This document shows, piece after piece, positions 60,290-64,000 of a stretch of DNA of 64,000 nucleotides. The translations under genes were made by a program, and so were the position numbers. The notes beneath the pieces are model-generated. The model had not been told where the DNA came from. It did not search any database and was given only the letters and a program-made list of their open reading frames with translations. Within the stretch, counting starts at the first letter, position 1, and each line of letters opens with the position of its first letter. This DNA comes from Sphaerisporangium dianthi (GTDB lineage: Bacteria; Actinomycetota; Actinomycetes; Streptosporangiales; Streptosporangiaceae): the NCBI RefSeq assembly GCF_042654065.1, contig NZ_JBHSFP010000002.1:496001-560000 (forward strand), given 5' to 3'.

Positions 60290-61017
60290 GAGGTCTCCAC
60301 TCGGACCGGGAGGTCGACCTGCGCGGACACCACGGCGAGCTGCTGGGTCTGCGGCTGCGCCAGGCCGAGCCGCGGGGGCTCGGTGCCGGTGGACGACGGA
60401 GTCGGCGTGGGGGTCTTCTTGGGCGCCGGGGTGGCCGGAGGGTCCTCAAGGACCCTCTGCCAGTAGTGCTTCTGGGTGAAGAAGTCCCGGTGCCATTCGT
60501 AGGTCGCCGCGTCGATGCGCACCTTCTTGGGAACCGGGTCGCCCGGTTTCATCTCGAAGGACAGGATCACGGTCGTCGGCACGCCCGGCTGCAGTTGCGA
60601 GTACGGGTGGTCCTTGGAGATCGACCTGATGTAGGGCCCCGAGTCGCCGGGCTCCGACGACGGCTTGATCGTCGTGGCGTCGGCGCGCACGGTCGGAAGC
60701 GCCGTGTCCATCGTCTGGGCCTCGATGGTGCGGTCCGACTGGTTGGTGACCTTCAGGACGATCTGGAGGTAGCGCTTGCTGGGAGCGCCCATCTCGTACT
60801 TGGCGCCGGAGCGGACAACGGCGTCCTCGAAGACCGTGCGCATCTGGCCCTGGTCGACCTCGGCGCCCTTGCCGAGCTGCTCCGGTGGCCTCTTGGGGGC
60901 TTGCTCCAGGCCGCCGAGGGCGGCGCTCACTCCCACGGTCGCGGCGGCCAGGACGACGACGACCGGGATGAGGACCGGCCGTCTGCGCCTGGCGCCGCGA
61001 GGAGGGGTGGACGTCAT
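60286..61017 (-). CDS. Single-pass membrane protein with ectodomain (type C), module copy 1
   Basis: 243 residues. After an Arg-rich start (TSTPPRGARRRR) comes one membrane helix (PVLIPVVVVLAAATVGVSAA) and an ectodomain with a DUF4352/Ig-like feel (YLQIVLKVTNQSDRTIEAQT, PGVPTTVILSFEMKPGD), followed by a C-terminal Pro/Thr-rich tail. First gene of the minus-strand operon (C, B, A). TACCAT lies 8 nt before the ATG on the minus strand, so this operon may be leaderless too. Function unknown. Confidence 0.78.
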   Translation of the reverse strand: MTSTPPRGARRRRPVLIPVVVVLAAATVGVSAALGGLEQAPKRPPEQLGKGAEVDQGQMRTVFEDAVVRSGAKYEMGAPSKRYLQIVLKVTNQSDRTIEAQTMDTALPTVRADATTIKPSSEPGDSGPYIRSISKDHPYSQLQPGVPTTVILSFEMKPGDPVPKKVRIDAATYEWHRDFFTQKHYWQRVLEDPPATPAPKKTPTPTPSSTGTEPPRLGLAQPQTQQLAVVSAQVDLPVRVETS

Positions 61018-61299
61018 GGCAAAGGATGGTAGCCGGTACGTGATCCTCTGCCGTCTCCTTCACCCCATAGATACACACCAGACACCTGTAGATGGTCACA
61101 TAAGCGGCAAATCGCCGGAGGGTGATCGTTCCGCCACGGCTCGCGTTCGCCGCGGCCGGAACGCGGATGCGGGCTGGGGCACCCTCCCGGCCTGCCCTCC
61201 TCGCACGGTGATCTCGGCGGGCGACAGGGCCCGTCGCTCTGGCGCCGCATTGTGGTGATGCCCTGCGCGAGGGGTGATGCCGTGGATAGCATGCCCAGG
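61018..61299. other. Divergent spacer between module copies 1 and 2
   Basis: 282 bp containing both outward promoters: the leaderless-like TACCAT for copy-1 type C and TAGCAT (61287-61292) for copy-2 polytopic gene. No gene is seen. Confidence 0.6.
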
Positions 61300-61300
61300 A
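61287..61300 (+). promoter_or_regulatory. Putative leaderless -10 element of polytopic protein, copy 2
   Basis: TAGCAT, 7 nt before the ATG at 61300. The surrounding GATAGCATGCCCAGGATGTC parallels the sequence before the copy-1 gene. Confidence 0.55.
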
Positions 61301-62658
61301 TGTCCGATTCGTTGACCTTGGGGGCTGGGTCACGGCCCGTGTCCGGCGCCATCCGATGGTGGCGGCGCTCTCCGTACGGGCTGCCTCTGCACGCGCTCGC
61401 GCTGTGGGTCCGCTGCCTGGCGCCGCTGGTGCTGTGGTTCGGCGCCGGCGAGCTGGGACGGTTCGGCCTGCTGGTGGCGGGCTCGGAATTCTCGCACGGC
61501 TCGTTCCGCGAGTGGCGGCTGGCCGGCACCATGTTCCTCTTCATCGTCATGGTCATGCTCGGCATGGTCGTGACCGTCGGCATGCTGCACGCCGTGCGCG
61601 GGGCGCTGACCGAGACCGCCGCCAGGCGCGCGGAGGGCGAGGAGCCCGAGCCGCTGTTCACCGCGCTCGGCCGCGCCATCATCGCCTACGTCGCCATCTA
61701 CCTCGCCTGGGGATGGCACGTCACGGACTGGCGGCGGTTCGCGGACGCCGACATGGAACGCTACGCCGAGCAGTACGACCGCTACGTGGCCGCGGGCATC
61801 GAGAACGCCCTCGGCGCGGCGACCGGGAAGCCGCCGGCGCCGCCGGTGCCGCCCGACGCCGGCACCGACCTTCTGCTCGACGTCAGGGTGGCTCTGGTCT
61901 TCACCGGCCTGGCGATCGTGCTGCGGTACGTCCTGTCGGCCCTCCACGACCGGCGAGGCGGGCCGCGGCTCGCCTTCGGCGTCGCCTTCTCCGAGCTGGC
62001 GTACACCTTCTACGGCGCCGTGCTCGTCGTGGCCCTGGTCGGCGAGCGGTCGGAGTGGCTGAGCCGGCGCGCGGCGGTGACCTGGTGGAACGAACGCTGG
62101 GCCGCGCTGGAACAGGCGGTGCCCGGCTTCCCCGCGGCGATGGAACGGCTCGCCGGGCTGCGCCCGCACATCGGCGGCGCGATTCTCGTGCCGCTCACCT
62201 TGCTGACGCTCGTCATCCTGGTCTACGGGGCGTACACGGAGAGCGGGCGGGACGTGGTCAAGGGCACCGGGCTGGAGGAGACCGTCACGAAGGCGGGGCG
62301 GCGCGCCCACCGGCTCACCCGGCGGGGCGCGAGCCTGTTCGCCGCGCGGTCCGGCCTGGACCGGTGGCCGCCCGTGCTGGGCGCGCTGCGGGCGACCCTG
62401 CGGGGCGGCGCTCCGCTGTTCACCCTCGTGTGCCTGTGCTACGTGCTGCTCGGCGTGGCCATGGACTACGCCGAGCGCGGCGCCTACTACCTGATCGGCA
62501 CGGCGCACCGGCAGCTCGACTGGCTGGTGTACCAGATCCCGGTGCGCTTCGGCCGCGACCTGGTCTTCACCACGCTGACCCTGTGCCTGTTCGCCGCCGC
62601 CTTCGACATCGCGGCGACCCGTCAGCGGGCGAAGCGCAGCGTCTCGCGTTCGGAGTAG
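61300..62658 (+). CDS. Polytopic membrane protein of unknown family, module copy 2
   Basis: 452 residues. It is a clear paralog of 57425-58819: MSDSLTLGAG against MSDSSAVAAP at the start, the LPLHALAL segment, GELGRFGLLVAGSE, LFIVMVMLGMVVTVGML, and YLAWGWHVTDWR. About 6-7 membrane helices, no recognisable catalytic motif. Overlaps the convergent type A gene by 37 bp. Divergence in the loops (for example the longer acidic loop after DMERYAEQYDRY) shows the duplication is not recent. Confidence 0.82.
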   Translation: MSDSLTLGAGSRPVSGAIRWWRRSPYGLPLHALALWVRCLAPLVLWFGAGELGRFGLLVAGSEFSHGSFREWRLAGTMFLFIVMVMLGMVVTVGMLHAVRGALTETAARRAEGEEPEPLFTALGRAIIAYVAIYLAWGWHVTDWRRFADADMERYAEQYDRYVAAGIENALGAATGKPPAPPVPPDAGTDLLLDVRVALVFTGLAIVLRYVLSALHDRRGGPRLAFGVAFSELAYTFYGAVLVVALVGERSEWLSRRAAVTWWNERWAALEQAVPGFPAAMERLAGLRPHIGGAILVPLTLLTLVILVYGAYTESGRDVVKGTGLEETVTKAGRRAHRLTRRGASLFAARSGLDRWPPVLGALRATLRGGAPLFTLVCLCYVLLGVAMDYAERGAYYLIGTAHRQLDWLVYQIPVRFGRDLVFTTLTLCLFAAAFDIAATRQRAKRSVSRSE

Positions 62659-63659
62659 CTCAGCACGAACTCTGCGGTGTCCCTGAGCCGCTCGGGCACG
62701 ACGGCGACGACCTTCATGCGCACCGGCTGCCCGACCTTCAGGTCCGAGCGGATCGGCGTCTCCTCGGCGTCGGCCAGCCACACGTGCCCCGCCCGGTCGC
62801 GCATGGTGAAGCGGGGCGGGAAGGAGCGCTGGATCTCCGCGGTGGAGGTGGGCGTCACCTGCACGTCCACGACCAGGGACGCGGTCCCGGGGTCCTGCCC
62901 GGGCACCGCGGGGCCGCCGGTCACGGCGGCCTTCCAGCGCACGCCGCGCATCGTCGCCTCCTGGCCGCTCGTGACGTCCGTGACCACCGTGGCCGGGTAC
63001 CGGTCGGCCACCCAGGCCGACTTGTCCCACCACTGCACGCCGATCGTGGCGGCGACCACGCCGGCCGCCGCGACCAGCAGTCCGGCCCCGCGCAGCGCCC
63101 GGACGAGCCCGCCGCGCCGCGGGCGCTCCCGGCGCTGCGGGGGCGCCGAGGATCGCCGGGTGCTCTCGCGGGAGCCGGGCGCGGCCTCGGCGGCCTCCTG
63201 CCCGCCGGCCGCGGAGACGACCGGCGCGGATCCGGGCCCCGTCCCGGGCGCGCCCCCCTCGGGGCCGAGCGCCGAGCCGGGCACGAACATCGAGGTGCCG
63301 GACGTCGAGCCGGGCGCGGTCCGCGCGGGGTGGGGCGCCGAGCCGGGCACGAACATCGAGGCGCCGGACGTCGCGTCCGCCGCCTCCGGTCCCGCCCCTG
63401 GTACGGCCCCTGCCGGATTCGTGGCGCTCCTGCCCGGATGCGGCGCTTTCCCGGGCGTGCGGCGCGGCAGTGGCGCCGAGGGCGGGTCGTCCGGTGTGAC
63501 GACCGGGATCGGGAAGGTGGTGGGGAACGCCTCCCATGACCCGGTCGAGGTGACCGATCCGCCGTCCGGGGACGGGCTGTTGCGAGGGTTCGGCGCGAAG
63601 GCGTCGAAGTGCTCCTCCTCCGGCTCGGGCGCCTGGTCGCGCCCGTGGTCGCGGCTCAC
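62622..63659 (-). CDS. Single-pass membrane protein with Pro-rich head and ectodomain (type A), module copy 2
   Basis: 345 residues from a GTG that overlaps the stop of the type B gene by 4 bp (GTGA). The head is longer than in copy 1 and holds a small internal repeat (SGASMFVPGSAPHP / SGTSMFVPGSALGP). One membrane helix (LVRALRGAGLLVAAAGVVAA) precedes the ectodomain: ATMRGVRWKAAVTGGPAVPG, PRFTMRDRAGHVWLADAEET, FVLSYSERETLRFAR. Function unknown. Confidence 0.78.
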   Translation of the reverse strand: MSRDHGRDQAPEPEEEHFDAFAPNPRNSPSPDGGSVTSTGSWEAFPTTFPIPVVTPDDPPSAPLPRRTPGKAPHPGRSATNPAGAVPGAGPEAADATSGASMFVPGSAPHPARTAPGSTSGTSMFVPGSALGPEGGAPGTGPGSAPVVSAAGGQEAAEAAPGSRESTRRSSAPPQRRERPRRGGLVRALRGAGLLVAAAGVVAATIGVQWWDKSAWVADRYPATVVTDVTSGQEATMRGVRWKAAVTGGPAVPGQDPGTASLVVDVQVTPTSTAEIQRSFPPRFTMRDRAGHVWLADAEETPIRSDLKVGQPVRMKVVAVVPERLRDTAEFVLSYSERETLRFAR

Positions 63660-64000
63660 GGCCGCGCCGTCAGCCGCACGGAGGCGGGCATGTCGTCGAG
63701 CAACCGCCGGGTGGCGGCGTCGTCGGCGGTGAGGGACAGGGAGGCCTCCGGGAGAAGTTGGTCGTAGCGGCCGGGATAGATGCCGTCGTAGACGCCGTTG
63801 GTCGAGGGCGCGGTCACCACGATGGTCGCGCCGGGCAGCGCGTCCTTCGGCACCTCGAAGACGTAGTCGAGCTCGGACCACCAGCCGTGCTGGACGGGGT
63901 GGTCGGCACGCCGGTAGATGCCGTAGACCCGGTCGCTGACCGAATAGTCCAGCCCGTCGCGGGTGTGCAGCCGGGCGTCCTTCAGCCAGAGCGGGTCGCC
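63656..64000 (-). CDS. Ectodomain protein (type B), module copy 2, N-terminus outside window
   Basis: 115 codons to the window edge, continuing beyond. LDYSVSDRVYGIYRRADHPV, HGWWSELDYVFEVPKDALPG, GRYDQLLPEASLSLTADDA matches the C-terminal half of the type B protein at 59618-60289. Its stop overlaps the type A start, so the C-B-A order is repeated. A copy-2 type C gene is predicted just outside the window. Confidence 0.8.
   Translation of the reverse strand, partial: GDPLWLKDARLHTRDGLDYSVSDRVYGIYRRADHPVQHGWWSELDYVFEVPKDALPGATIVVTAPSTNGVYDGIYPGRYDQLLPEASLSLTADDAATRRLLDDMPASVRLTARP

Overview
This is about 64 kb of a high-GC actinobacterial chromosome. GC is high almost throughout and GTG starts are common. 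A mycothiol synthase (MshD), the actinobacterial nitrogen regulator GlnR and a cysteine-responsive sulfurtransferase operon all point to Actinomycetota. The secreted hydrolases, large TPR regulators and AICE-type tRNA integrations fit a filamentous actinomycete. My guess is Streptosporangiales (a Nonomuraea- or Streptosporangium-like genus), but that is recollection, not a measured result.

Layout. 0-3.4 kb: an F420/NADP oxidoreductase cut by the window edge, a secreted GH16 glucanase with a ricin-type lectin domain, and two near-identical tandem copies of a small Tudor-like protein. 3.4-7.8 kb: a large secreted subtilase divergent from a TrmB-type/LuxR-type regulator. 8-13.7 kb: a five-gene translationally coupled peptide/nickel-type ABC importer whose binding protein carries a C-terminal membrane anchor. 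13.7-30 kb: accessory genes, comprising a muconolactone-isomerase-like protein, a small secreted peptide, a PaaK-like ligase with an IclR regulator, GNAT, SGNH hydrolase, a secreted protein of unknown function, a methyltransferase/GbsR-like pair around a palindromic operator, a histidine kinase/response regulator/Lnt-like operon, a GT87 mannosyltransferase-like protein, a DinB protein and a VOC protein. 30.4-32.6 kb: a GAF-SpoIIE phosphatase-HATPase regulator.

32.6-41.3 kb is an integration hot spot at a tRNA-Gly(CCC) gene. A perfect 45-bp copy of the tRNA 3' half at 35.3 kb and the tRNA itself at 41.24 kb bound a degraded integrative element. It contains an intact-ended but frameshifted IS481-type element (1,940 bp, 5-bp target duplication), an AT-rich membrane-anchored NPCBM-like gene, a GntR fragment, an IS3 element without target duplication, and the C-terminal half of a tyrosine integrase. 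Degenerate scars further left (32.8 and 34.3 kb) suggest earlier integrations. A PIN-domain toxin-antitoxin pair lies between two scars.

41.4-57.2 kb is mainly core: dcd followed by a degenerate minisatellite, a PhoU-like/Pit phosphate pair, a 1,253-residue CRP-like/STAND NTPase/TPR fusion preceded by a CRP-type 28-bp palindrome, mshD with an unusual low-complexity insert, a 5'-nucleotidase, glnR, a MoaD/ThiS-like carrier, an LmeA-like protein, an ECF sigma/anti-sigma pair, and a thioredoxin. These are followed by a 27-residue cysteine-attenuation leader peptide, DUF4395, thiosulfate sulfurtransferase and DUF1416. 57.4-64 kb holds two paralogous copies of an unrecognised membrane module: one polytopic protein on the plus strand convergent with minus-strand single-pass ectodomain proteins. 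The second copy runs off the window.

The most promising undescribed systems are the CRP-STAND-TPR regulator with its palindrome and the duplicated polytopic/ectodomain module.
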